This document shows positions 56,957-64,000 of a stretch of 64,000 bases of DNA, one piece after another; position 1 is the stretch's first letter; each line of letters starts with the position of its first letter. Position numbers and translations under genes: made by a program. The notes below the pieces were generated by a model. That model saw only the letters and a list, made by a program, of their open reading frames with translations. It did not search any database and had not been told where the DNA came from. The stretch is taken from positions 62,001 to 126,000 of the forward strand of contig JAYPUA010000004.1 of the NCBI GenBank assembly GCA_038133845.1, read 5' to 3'. This DNA comes from JAYPUA01 sp038133845 (GTDB lineage: Bacteria > SAR324 > NAC60-12).

Positions 56957-58396
56957 ATGGCCAAGAACATCACTCCCCGTCACGAGAACTATTCCCAGTG
57001 GTACCTGGACGTCATTGCCTCCGGACAACTGGCCGACTACGCCCCCGTGAAGGGGTGCATGGTGATTCGCCCCACCGGATTTGCGCTGTGGGAGGCGATG
57101 CAGGCCCGGATGGATCGGATGTTCAAGGAGACCGGGCACGTCAACGCCTACTTTCCCCTCCTGATCCCCCAGAGCTTTATGGAGAAAGAGGCCGAGCACG
57201 TGGAAGGGTTCAGCCCGGAATGTGCGGTCGTGACACACGGTGGTGGCAAGGAGTTGGAAGAACCGCTGGTGATTCGCCCGACCTCCGAGACGGTGATCGG
57301 TCACATGTACTCGAAGTGGATCAACAGCTACCGGGACCTCCCGGTGTTGATCAACCAGTGGTGTAACGTGATGCGCTGGGAGATGCGGACCCGGCTGTTT
57401 CTCCGGACCTCCGAGTTCCTCTGGCAAGAAGGGCACACCGCTCACGAGACCTACGACGAGGCGCAGGAGGAGACGCTGCGGATGCTGGAGGTCTACCGAA
57501 GCTTTCAGGAAGACTACCTGGCGATGCCGGTGGTCCCGGGGCAGAAAACGGAGTCGGAGAAGTTCCCGGGAGCGGTCTCGACCTACAGCGTGGAGGCGCT
57601 GATGCAAGACGGCAAGGCCCTTCAGGCAGGCACCAGCCACAATTTGGGACAGAACTTCGCCAAGGCGTTCGACATCACCTACCTCAACCGCGACAACGAG
57701 CGTGTTCCGGTCTGGACTACCAGCTGGGGGTCTTCCACCCGAATGATCGGCGGGCTGATCATGACCCACAGCGACGACGACGGTCTGGTCCTGCCACCAC
57801 GCATCGCGCCGATTCAGGTGGTGATCGTTCCCATCTTTACCTCTGAGGACGAGCGCACACAAACGCTGGAATTCGCTGAGGCGATCCGCTCCCGTCTATG
57901 TGCGTCTCTCGACGTGTTGCAGGTCAAGGTAGACGAGCGTGAAAACCTCCGTCCTGCAGAAAAATTCTTCCACTGGATCCAGCAGGGCATCCCGGTCCGG
58001 ATTGAGGTAGGACCCCGCGACGTGCAAAAGGGGGCTGCCATGGTCGCTCGCCGAGACCTCCGGGACAAGCAGTCGGTCTCGCTCGAAGCCATCCACGATT
58101 ACGTGGTCAACCTGCTTGAGCAGATCCAGCAGAACCTGCTGGAAAAGGCCCGAACGTTCCGGGAAGAGAACACTCACGACGTGAGCAGCTATGGGGAGTT
58201 CAAGGAGGTTCTTGAGAAGCAGGGGGGCTTCATTCGCGCCCACTGGAACGGGAGCCGGGATGTCGAGCAGCAGATCAAGCAGGAGACCAAGGCCACCATC
58301 CGCTGCATCCCGTTCATGGACGACCCCACTCCCGGCAAGTGCATGGTGACCGGCGAGCCCTCCCCGCAGCCCGTGATCTTTGCCATCGCTTACTGA
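56957..58396 (+). CDS. proS: Prolyl-tRNA synthetase, short eukaryote/archaea-like type
   Basis: This 479-residue enzyme charges tRNA-Pro. It lacks the editing insert of the bacterial type and belongs to the short type (ProS type 3), common in some bacteria, archaea and eukaryotes. Motif 2 is visible in WEMRTRLFLRTSEFLWQEGHTAHETYDEAQ, motif 3 in GSSTRMIGGLIMTHSDDDGLVLPPRIAPIQV, and a C-terminal domain follows the anticodon-binding domain. ATG 56957 starts the known N-terminus (ITPRHENYSQWYLDVI). Confidence 0.96.
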   Translation: MAKNITPRHENYSQWYLDVIASGQLADYAPVKGCMVIRPTGFALWEAMQARMDRMFKETGHVNAYFPLLIPQSFMEKEAEHVEGFSPECAVVTHGGGKELEEPLVIRPTSETVIGHMYSKWINSYRDLPVLINQWCNVMRWEMRTRLFLRTSEFLWQEGHTAHETYDEAQEETLRMLEVYRSFQEDYLAMPVVPGQKTESEKFPGAVSTYSVEALMQDGKALQAGTSHNLGQNFAKAFDITYLNRDNERVPVWTTSWGSSTRMIGGLIMTHSDDDGLVLPPRIAPIQVVIVPIFTSEDERTQTLEFAEAIRSRLCASLDVLQVKVDERENLRPAEKFFHWIQQGIPVRIEVGPRDVQKGAAMVARRDLRDKQSVSLEAIHDYVVNLLEQIQQNLLEKARTFREENTHDVSSYGEFKEVLEKQGGFIRAHWNGSRDVEQQIKQETKATIRCIPFMDDPTPGKCMVTGEPSPQPVIFAIAY

Positions 58397-58470
58397 ACGC
58401 TTCTCAATCAGGCTCAACACTTCCCGGATGGGAGGAACTCAACCCCTTCGACCTCTCCCTTGGCGACCTC

Positions 58471-59703
58471 ATGTTCAGCAACTCGATCCTTGTGTCCAAC
58501 GTCAGTGACGCCTCCTTCGCCATCGGCGTCGCGCACGCGCGTTCCCAGAACATCGACATCTCCGACCTGGTCTCGCTCAAAAGCTTTGTCAACAGCGAGT
58601 TCTGTCCGCGCTTCCTGCTGGAAGGAGTCACGGAGGAGAACCTTGGGCACGGGCTGGAGGGCAAATCCGTCACCATCATCTCCACTCACTCGCAGCACTA
58701 CTCGCGCAACGAATTGGCCATGCGCAACTGCCTGATTGCCTCTGCAGCCAAGGAGAACGGCGCCGACTTTGTCGCCTTGATTGAACCCGACCTGTTCTAC
58801 TCTGCTCAGGATCGAGGTCCGCGGACAACGAATCACCCGCAGGCTCGTGATTTCAAATCCCGGGAGAAATTTGCCGGCCAACCCTGCTCTGCAGAGCTTT
58901 ACGCCCACATGCTCAAGGCCGCCGGAGTCGACCTGGTGATGACGGTCCACAACCATAAACCGGACGTGATGCGTCAGATCTACGAGCGCACCTTGGGCAC
59001 CTCGGAGCAAGGGCAGCGCCCGCCCTTCATCAACCTCGACATCTCCCACATCATCGCCAACTACATCCTGCGCTCCGGGCTGGTGCGCCTGTGGAATTAC
59101 GGCGAGAACGTCGGGTTTGTGGCTCCGGACGATGGTGCGGCGGAGTTCGTCTCCCGGGTTCGGGAGTTCACGGGGCTGCACAACTCGGTGCTGGTGACCT
59201 TCAAGAAGACTCGGCTGGGACAAAGAGACGTGGCGCTGGATCTGAACGAAGATGTGGAGTTGCTCAAGAACCGGGACGTCTTCATCCTGGATGACATGGT
59301 TCGTACCGGGGGCACTCTGGCGGCAAATATCCGGGCGCTTGGGGAAAGCGAGCGCTGCCGCCCGGCGAGCATCTTCTTCTACTGCACGCATACCTACATC
59401 TCCCCGGAGGCCCGTGAAAACCTGCACTCGCCCTACCTCAACCAGTTCATCACCACCAACACCATCCCCAGTGTGCTGAACCGCGATGATCAGGGACGCC
59501 TCCGCAAGAAGACCGTTGTCCTCAAGATCGAGCGATGGATCGGAAACGCGATCATGCAGTGCATCCTCAACGGTCACCGCCCCGAGGACATCTACGACGC
59601 CGTTTCCGTGGGGCAGGCAGAGAACTTCTACGAAGTGGACCTCTCCTCAAAAAACCCACTCCATCAGCACTCCCGGCTGACCCAATATGAACTCACCATC
59701 TGA
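58471..59703 (+). CDS. Ribose-phosphate pyrophosphokinase-like protein, extended form
   Basis: The protein has 410 residues, against about 315 for normal PRPP synthetase. The PRPP-binding loop is clear (VFILDDMVRTGGTL), and the paired domains of Prs-type phosphoribosyltransferases can be followed. SHSQHYSRNELAMRNCLIASAAKENGADFV matches the helix region, and the flanking HNHKPDVM follows. Inserts account for the extra length. The start is ATG 58471, since the region before it overlaps proS in a frame of no clear protein. It may make PRPP with different control, or be a class of Prs found in some bacterial groups. Confidence 0.8.
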   Translation: MFSNSILVSNVSDASFAIGVAHARSQNIDISDLVSLKSFVNSEFCPRFLLEGVTEENLGHGLEGKSVTIISTHSQHYSRNELAMRNCLIASAAKENGADFVALIEPDLFYSAQDRGPRTTNHPQARDFKSREKFAGQPCSAELYAHMLKAAGVDLVMTVHNHKPDVMRQIYERTLGTSEQGQRPPFINLDISHIIANYILRSGLVRLWNYGENVGFVAPDDGAAEFVSRVREFTGLHNSVLVTFKKTRLGQRDVALDLNEDVELLKNRDVFILDDMVRTGGTLAANIRALGESERCRPASIFFYCTHTYISPEARENLHSPYLNQFITTNTIPSVLNRDDQGRLRKKTVVLKIERWIGNAIMQCILNGHRPEDIYDAVSVGQAENFYEVDLSSKNPLHQHSRLTQYELTI

Positions 59704-59711
59704 GAAGCAGC

Positions 59712-61112
59712 ATGGCCCGAAGTCGTGACAGAGTCCTGATCATTGGCTTGGGAGGTGTAGGCATGCACTTGGCCAAGCGCCTGCTGGATGAAGGGTCGGA
59801 TGTGAGCATCCTCGAGTCAGATCCGGAGCTGGTGGAAGAGGCCCAGATCAGTCTGGAAGCCGACGTGCGTCTGGGAAATGCGATGCGTGTGGCCAGCTGG
59901 AAGGCGGTCCGAGCGGAGGAGATGGACTACGTGATCGCGGCCACCAACGATGACGCGACCAACATGATGTCCGCGCTCATTGCAGACCGCTTCAACATCA
60001 AGCGCAAGATCGCCCGGGTCCGCTCGTTGGAGTTCGACGCCGGAAGCGTCCTCCCTCCGGAGCTGCTGAAGATCGACCTGATGGTTCATCCGGAGGAACT
60101 GGTGGCCAAGGAGATTGAGCAGTTGACCAAGCGGGCTTCCTGCAACGACCTCACGGATGTCGGTGACGGAAACATGCAGGTGCTGGCGCTGAGGGTCCGT
60201 GAAGACTCCCTGCTCTCCGGGCAGACCCCTCGCGAGCTGGCCATGCAGTACCAGACATTCGACTTCCGAATCGTCGCTCTGGCGCGGGGCATTACCACGA
60301 CCATCCCACAGGCGGAGACGGTCATTCAGCCAGGAGATCAGGTCTTCATCCTGGCTCGCACCGAAGACATGCCGCAGTTGATGTCCCTGATGGACCTTCA
60401 GCAAAATGCAGTCAACCGCCTGCTGATTCTGGGAGGAGGGCTGATCGGGAAGCGGGTTGCCGAGTTGCTCCAGCGCTCGGTGGAAGTTCGCCTGATTGAG
60501 CGTGATGCCAGAGCCGCTGAGGAGTTGGCAGCTCAGCTCCCCTACACTCAGGTGCTCAACGGGGATGGCACTGACTTGAACACCCTGATCAACGCCGGAA
60601 TTCTGGACAGCTCCACGTTCATTGCCACCACAGGAGACAATGAAACCAATATCATCAGCTGTCTGCTGGCCAAGCACCTGATGAATCGGGACAACCGGGA
60701 CCACTCTGGAGAGAAAGGGAAGACCATCGCGCTGGTCAACAAGGAAGACTTGCTGGTGCTGGCCTCAACCATCGGGCTGGACATCGCCCTGAACGTGAAG
60801 ATTTCCGCAGCCAACGAGATTCTGAAGTTCATCCGGAGGAACGAACTGCTGGCCGTGGCGCATCTGCACGGAGTCGATGCGGAGGTCGTGGAGCTGGTTG
60901 CCAAGGAAAACTCGCCAATCACCAAACGTCCGCTGCGAAAGCTGGCCAGCTATTTTCAGGACCACCAGATCCTGATTGGAGGTGTCAAGCATGATGGCTA
61001 CTGGAGCGTGGCGGTTGGTGGAACTCACGTGCAGGTAGGCGATCGCGTGATTGCGGTCTGTACTTCCAGACACCTCAGCGAAGTGCGCCGACTGCTCTCC
61101 GGGTCTGAATGA
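59712..61112 (+). CDS. trkA: Trk potassium uptake protein TrkA
   Basis: This 466-residue regulatory subunit has two Rossmann NAD-binding RCK domains in tandem: VLIIGLGGVGMHLAKRLLDEG near the start and LLILGGGLIGKRVAELLQR near residue 237. The TrkA_C domains after each (around residues 150 and 400) are present. The membrane channel gene trkH/G is not in the window. The stop overlaps the start of the next lipoprotein gene by four bases (ATGA). Confidence 0.95.
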   Translation: MARSRDRVLIIGLGGVGMHLAKRLLDEGSDVSILESDPELVEEAQISLEADVRLGNAMRVASWKAVRAEEMDYVIAATNDDATNMMSALIADRFNIKRKIARVRSLEFDAGSVLPPELLKIDLMVHPEELVAKEIEQLTKRASCNDLTDVGDGNMQVLALRVREDSLLSGQTPRELAMQYQTFDFRIVALARGITTTIPQAETVIQPGDQVFILARTEDMPQLMSLMDLQQNAVNRLLILGGGLIGKRVAELLQRSVEVRLIERDARAAEELAAQLPYTQVLNGDGTDLNTLINAGILDSSTFIATTGDNETNIISCLLAKHLMNRDNRDHSGEKGKTIALVNKEDLLVLASTIGLDIALNVKISAANEILKFIRRNELLAVAHLHGVDAEVVELVAKENSPITKRPLRKLASYFQDHQILIGGVKHDGYWSVAVGGTHVQVGDRVIAVCTSRHLSEVRRLLSGSE

Positions 61113-61447
61113 AGATGTTCACCGGGCTGTTGTTGGGAGTGCTTGCTCTGTCCGGGTGTGCGGAGCGACGCCCGACCTTTCCGGATGCAAAGACGCTGGA
61201 AATTGCCCGGATCTGTCCCAATATTCTGCAACGCGGAGCCACCAGCTTTCTGGTGATTGATGGCGCGATCTTCCCCTTCCACGATGGCCAGCGCGGAGCG
61301 GTGGTCCCCAATTACAGCACCTTCTTGGAGGAAGCCCTCTATCCTTGCCGAGCGTACCGCAACAACTCCTCAGTTTGTTCTCCCGGGCAGACCCAAAACC
61401 TGGACGGCTCGCCCTGCGAATTTCAGTACCCCTACGATCGCCCCTGA
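61109..61447 (+). CDS. Small predicted lipoprotein
   Basis: This 112-residue protein begins MKMFTGLLLGVLALSGC, a lipoprotein signal with lipobox L-S-G-C, so Cys17 is the probable lipid anchor. The mature part has six or fewer Cys (CPNIL, YPCRAYR, SSVCSPG, SPCEF) that may form disulfides, and a Pro/Tyr-rich end. I do not recognise a family. The ATG overlaps the trkA stop, so it is probably cotranslated. It is followed by 129 bases with no gene called, then the scaffold gap. Confidence 0.8.
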   Translation: MKMFTGLLLGVLALSGCAERRPTFPDAKTLEIARICPNILQRGATSFLVIDGAIFPFHDGQRGAVVPNYSTFLEEALYPCRAYRNNSSVCSPGQTQNLDGSPCEFQYPYDRP

Positions 61448-61576
61448 GCCCCTGCCTGCGACCGTTTTTCCTTCTGCGGGTGGCGCTTCCGGAGTTTCCA
61501 AGAGCCCCTCTCTGGTCATTTCTTCCGGGATTGTTCAGGATGTTCCGTGCTCTGGTTGCCGCTGAAGCGACCTCTT

Positions 61577-61676
61577 NNNNNNNNNNNNNNNNNNNNNNNN
61601 NNNNNNNNNNNNNNNNNNNNNNNNNNNNNNNNNNNNNNNNNNNNNNNNNNNNNNNNNNNNNNNNNNNNNNNNNNNN
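61577..61676. other. Assembly gap, 100 N
   Basis: Exactly 100 undetermined bases. The downstream phosphatase frame is already open at the first base after the gap, so its start is lost in the gap or lies beyond it. True size is unknown. Confidence 0.98.
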
Positions 61677-62663
61677 CCTTCCGGACTCGAACCTCCTCAC
61701 ATTCCCGAAGTCTCCAGGGACTACGTCCTCTGGGGACTCCTCGGGCTGGCTGGCGTAGTGCTGGTCGCCCTGAGCGTGTTGGATGTGGAGTGGACCCTGT
61801 GGTTGCATGAGCACCGGGACCCGGTCTTTGGAGAGTGGATGCGCCGGACCCTGTTTGAAGGAGACCTCCCGGGCGGAAGCGATCCGGCGATCGTCTTCCT
61901 GCTGGTAGCGTTGGCGCTGTACCTGGTCGCCGGAAGACGTGCGGTCCCCGAAGGCCTCAAGGTCTGGAGACCGATGCTGACCTTTGTGATCCTCGCCGCG
62001 CTCGCTGGAGCGTTGGGGCAGGTGCACGGGCTCAAGTGGGTGATTGGACGAGCCCGACCCTACGAAGTCTGGTCCGGGGACTGGCCCTACACGGCCTGGT
62101 TCGAGTTCGGACCGCATTTTGTCACTGAAGGGATCTACTACGGCAGCTTCCCCAGCGGACACACGGCGGCGGTGCTCGCATTGCTGATTCCAGCCTACCT
62201 GCTCTGGTTTCATCCGCAACCTCGCTGGAGTCACAGGCTCAGTGCGGTTGTGCTGGGGCTGCTTGTCCTGGGCGGCGCAATCGCCATGGGCGCTGCCAGG
62301 GTCATGACGGCTCACCACTGGCTGAGCGACGGCCTCGGCATCATCTTCCCCACCTGGGCGCTCCTGCACTGGATTCACCACCACCTGCTGAAGGTCTCCC
62401 AGCAGCGATTCTATGTCCTTTTCAACGGCATCTATCCCAGCAGCGTCCCGGCCTACTGGGAACTTCGATTTGCCGGGTGGTGCTTCCTGCTGCTGCTGGG
62501 AGTGATGGCCATCTTTTTGGGAATGCGTTCCATTGCCTTCCAGGACCCTCCCATTCTTCTGGGGATGACTCCGGTGGGCGGGCTGTTCTCCGCGTGGGCC
62601 TTCACCCGGGCAAGAGACCTGTACGTGCAGGTCATGAGCGAATTTTTTGAACCAGTTCCGTGA
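61677..62663 (+). CDS. PAP2-family membrane phosphatase (5' end lost in gap)
   Basis: This partial protein has at least 328 residues. The PAP2 phosphatase signature has three parts: KWVIGRARP, SFPSGHTAA, and RVMTAHHWLSDGLG, holding the Lys/Arg, Ser-Gly-His and Arg/His residues of the active site. It has about eight hydrophobic spans and an unusual C-terminal half with two further spans (CFLLLLGVMAIFLGM). Members act on undecaprenyl diphosphate, phosphatidate or lipid A phosphates. It overlaps the next PAP2 gene by four bases. Confidence 0.88.
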   Translation, partial: PSGLEPPHIPEVSRDYVLWGLLGLAGVVLVALSVLDVEWTLWLHEHRDPVFGEWMRRTLFEGDLPGGSDPAIVFLLVALALYLVAGRRAVPEGLKVWRPMLTFVILAALAGALGQVHGLKWVIGRARPYEVWSGDWPYTAWFEFGPHFVTEGIYYGSFPSGHTAAVLALLIPAYLLWFHPQPRWSHRLSAVVLGLLVLGGAIAMGAARVMTAHHWLSDGLGIIFPTWALLHWIHHHLLKVSQQRFYVLFNGIYPSSVPAYWELRFAGWCFLLLLGVMAIFLGMRSIAFQDPPILLGMTPVGGLFSAWAFTRARDLYVQVMSEFFEPVP

Positions 62664-63805
62664 GCCCTTCCGCCCCCCTTTCCGAAGACCTGCAGCAGGC
62701 TTCCCGCGCCTTGAGAGTCCGAGGAGCCCTGCGCCTGCTGCTGCTGCTGCTCCTTTTGGTCTTGGCGACCTGGGGGCTGGAGTCGGTGCAGGCGGACCTG
62801 CGTCTGGCCTCTCTGCTCTACGATGCTCAGCAGGGCTGGTACCTCTCGGAGGCTCAACCGTGGCGCTGGCTCTATCAGTGGGGCACCGTCCCGGGATTTC
62901 TCTTCATGCTTGGAGCGTGGTTCCTTTGGTACCGCGGATTTCAACACGAGCAATGGGCCCGCTGGCGGCCCTACCTGCTGACATATGCGCTGATTCCCAT
63001 CCTCGGTGCCGGAATTCTGGTCAACGGGATTCTCAAGGAACACACCGGACGCCCAAGACCGCGTGAGGTCCAGCAGTTTGGCGGCCCCTGGACCTATCAA
63101 CCACCGCTGACCCTCGGAGTTCCGGGCAAGGGACGTTCGTTCCCCTGCGGACACTGCACGATGGGGTTCGTGTTCAGCACCGGAGTGGTCTTTTGGAATC
63201 ATTCCCGCAAGCTGGCGCTGGGTTTTCTGGGGCTGGGGCTGGGATACGGGGCGCTGATGAGCATGGCCCGCATGGCACAAGGAGGACACTTCTTCACCGA
63301 CGCGCTGTGGGCCCTGGGCAGCCTGTGGATCGTGATGCTGATCCTCTACGACTGGATCCTGCAGCCTCCCGTTGCCGAACAGCGGTTGCGCCCAATGACG
63401 TCTCAGGCCAAGCGGCGCCTCGGTGTAGGGCTGTTGGTTGCCTTGGGCGTGATGCTGGGGCTTTACCTGACGCGTCGCCCCTTCTATGAAGACCACATGC
63501 GCTCGCTGAAGGTTGCTCCCGGCGTGCAGCAGATCGAGATCCTCAGCTCGGTTGCCCCCGAGCACTGGAAGGTTCAGGAAGCCCCAGGAGATCAACTGGT
63601 TCTGGAGGTGGAAGCGCGTGGATTTGCACTTCCGGACTCGGATCATTATCTTGATTGGAAAATCCTTGAGCCGGAACCGATCCTGCGCCTTGAAGTCTTC
63701 ACCCGGACCGAAGGATTCTTTGCCGAACTCGGTGAGCAGGCCCGGATCGAGGTCCCCCGGTCGCTGCTTTCGGAAACCCGCATCGCACTCACCTCCTCAG
63801 AATGA
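62660..63805 (+). CDS. Second PAP2-family membrane phosphatase
   Basis: This 381-residue protein starts with GTG overlapping the preceding stop (GTGA). The signature is KEHTGRPRP, SFPCGHCTMGFV and MARMAQGGHFFTDALW. The middle Ser-Gly-His reads Cys-Gly-His here, an odd change. Six or so spans are followed by a C-terminal extension of about 110 residues after a last span. Tandem PAP2 genes suggest two steps or two lipids, for example lipid A dephosphorylation and undecaprenyl recycling. The LpxE group also shows K-E-x-T-G-R-P-R-P. Confidence 0.88.
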   Translation: MSPSAPLSEDLQQASRALRVRGALRLLLLLLLLVLATWGLESVQADLRLASLLYDAQQGWYLSEAQPWRWLYQWGTVPGFLFMLGAWFLWYRGFQHEQWARWRPYLLTYALIPILGAGILVNGILKEHTGRPRPREVQQFGGPWTYQPPLTLGVPGKGRSFPCGHCTMGFVFSTGVVFWNHSRKLALGFLGLGLGYGALMSMARMAQGGHFFTDALWALGSLWIVMLILYDWILQPPVAEQRLRPMTSQAKRRLGVGLLVALGVMLGLYLTRRPFYEDHMRSLKVAPGVQQIEILSSVAPEHWKVQEAPGDQLVLEVEARGFALPDSDHYLDWKILEPEPILRLEVFTRTEGFFAELGEQARIEVPRSLLSETRIALTSSE

Positions 63806-64000
63806 ACACCTCTGCTTTTTCCTTCCCGGATCTCCTGGTTCAGCAGTTGACTCACCAGGGAATTGCTGAGCAAAGCGCCGAGTGGGTGGCCCTCGGCCTG
63901 GCGCTCAGTGCACTGCTCTTGTTGGCGTGGTCTGTTCATTTGGTGCTACGCAAAGTACTCCTGAAGGGGCTCGGACAGCTGGTCCGGAACACCGCAGTTG
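63802..64000 (+). CDS. Membrane protein, N-terminal fragment, possibly a mechanosensitive channel
   Basis: The gene runs off the right edge, with 66 codons seen. The ATG overlaps the PAP2 stop (ATGA). A polar N-terminus with Gln/Ser (LLVQQLTHQGIAEQSAEWV) is followed by one hydrophobic span (ALGLALSALLLLAWSVHLVL) and a basic loop RKVLLKGLGQLVRNTA. This layout resembles the start of YbdG/MscS-type channels, but so short a piece cannot settle it. Confidence 0.45.
   Translation, partial: MNTSAFSFPDLLVQQLTHQGIAEQSAEWVALGLALSALLLLAWSVHLVLRKVLLKGLGQLVRNTAV

Noticed and set aside
1..64000. CRISPR arrays, insertion sequences, integrases or prophage genes
   Set aside because: I saw no regular spacer-repeat pattern, no transposase or integrase motifs and no terminal inverted repeats around genes.

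Overview
This window is a 64 kb piece of a GC-rich genome from a Gram-negative bacterium. It carries BamA, LolD, lipoproteins, an LppC-like periplasmic protein, FliG and a GspE/PilB-type secretion ATPase. Two runs of exactly 100 N (36086-36185 and 61577-61676) show that it is a scaffold from a draft, metagenomic or single-cell assembly. The mix of proteobacterial housekeeping genes, SelB, TRAP and sugar ABC importers and a short eukaryote-like ProRS fits a marine deltaproteobacterial-type lineage such as SAR324. That placement is an inference, because no rRNA marker is present.

Layout. At 1-7307 a minus-strand operon runs from a LacI-type regulator through RidA and a signal-less GH20 hexosaminidase to a carbohydrate ABC importer, probably for amino-sugar oligosaccharides. 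At 7331-11622 lie mutS, coaD, an FtsK-type membrane domain without a motor, and a SelW/Rdx selenoprotein whose in-frame UGA truncates ordinary gene calls. At 11666-22193 are rpsU, rraA, an LppC-like protein, selB, a secretion ATPase, a polyprenyl synthase, a response regulator, trpC and fliG. At 22481-25850 are a phasin-like gene, divergent promoters, hemN and an aspartoacylase-like gene. At 25973-31019 is a second sugar importer with an FGGY kinase. At 31060-36080 are a LigB-type dioxygenase, tRNA-Sec (selC), a membrane J-protein, lolD and bamA.

After the first gap, 36187-43715 is a minus-strand catabolic operon. It contains an acyl-CoA dehydrogenase, a NicX-like pyridine-ring dioxygenase, an alpha/beta hydrolase, an acyl-CoA ligase and a DctPQM TRAP importer. 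Then come ferredoxin, yceD-rpmF-plsX, a rhodanese-NfuA fusion, ugpQ and a DMT transporter. The translation cluster follows: tRNA-Thr, tRNA-Tyr, tRNA-Thr, rpmG, tRNA-Trp, secE, nusG, rplKAJL with an L10 leader, but with no tuf and no rpoBC. The right end has bioY, a CYTH protein, an MFS transporter, DUF1244, bactofilin, proS, a long PRPP-synthetase-like gene, trkA, a lipoprotein and two PAP2 phosphatases.

The strongest hidden signal is a selenocysteine system. A SelW-like gene with a C-x-x-U motif and a bacterial SECIS-like hairpin at 11404-11622 lies within 21 kb of selB and of a 99-nt tRNA-Sec with a UCA anticodon. Other points of interest are the motor-less FtsK protein, the NicX/TRAP operon, the rhodanese-NfuA fusion that lacks the rhodanese cysteine, the GC hairpins without U-tracts that mark gene ends, and a strong excess of the palindrome TCCGGA.
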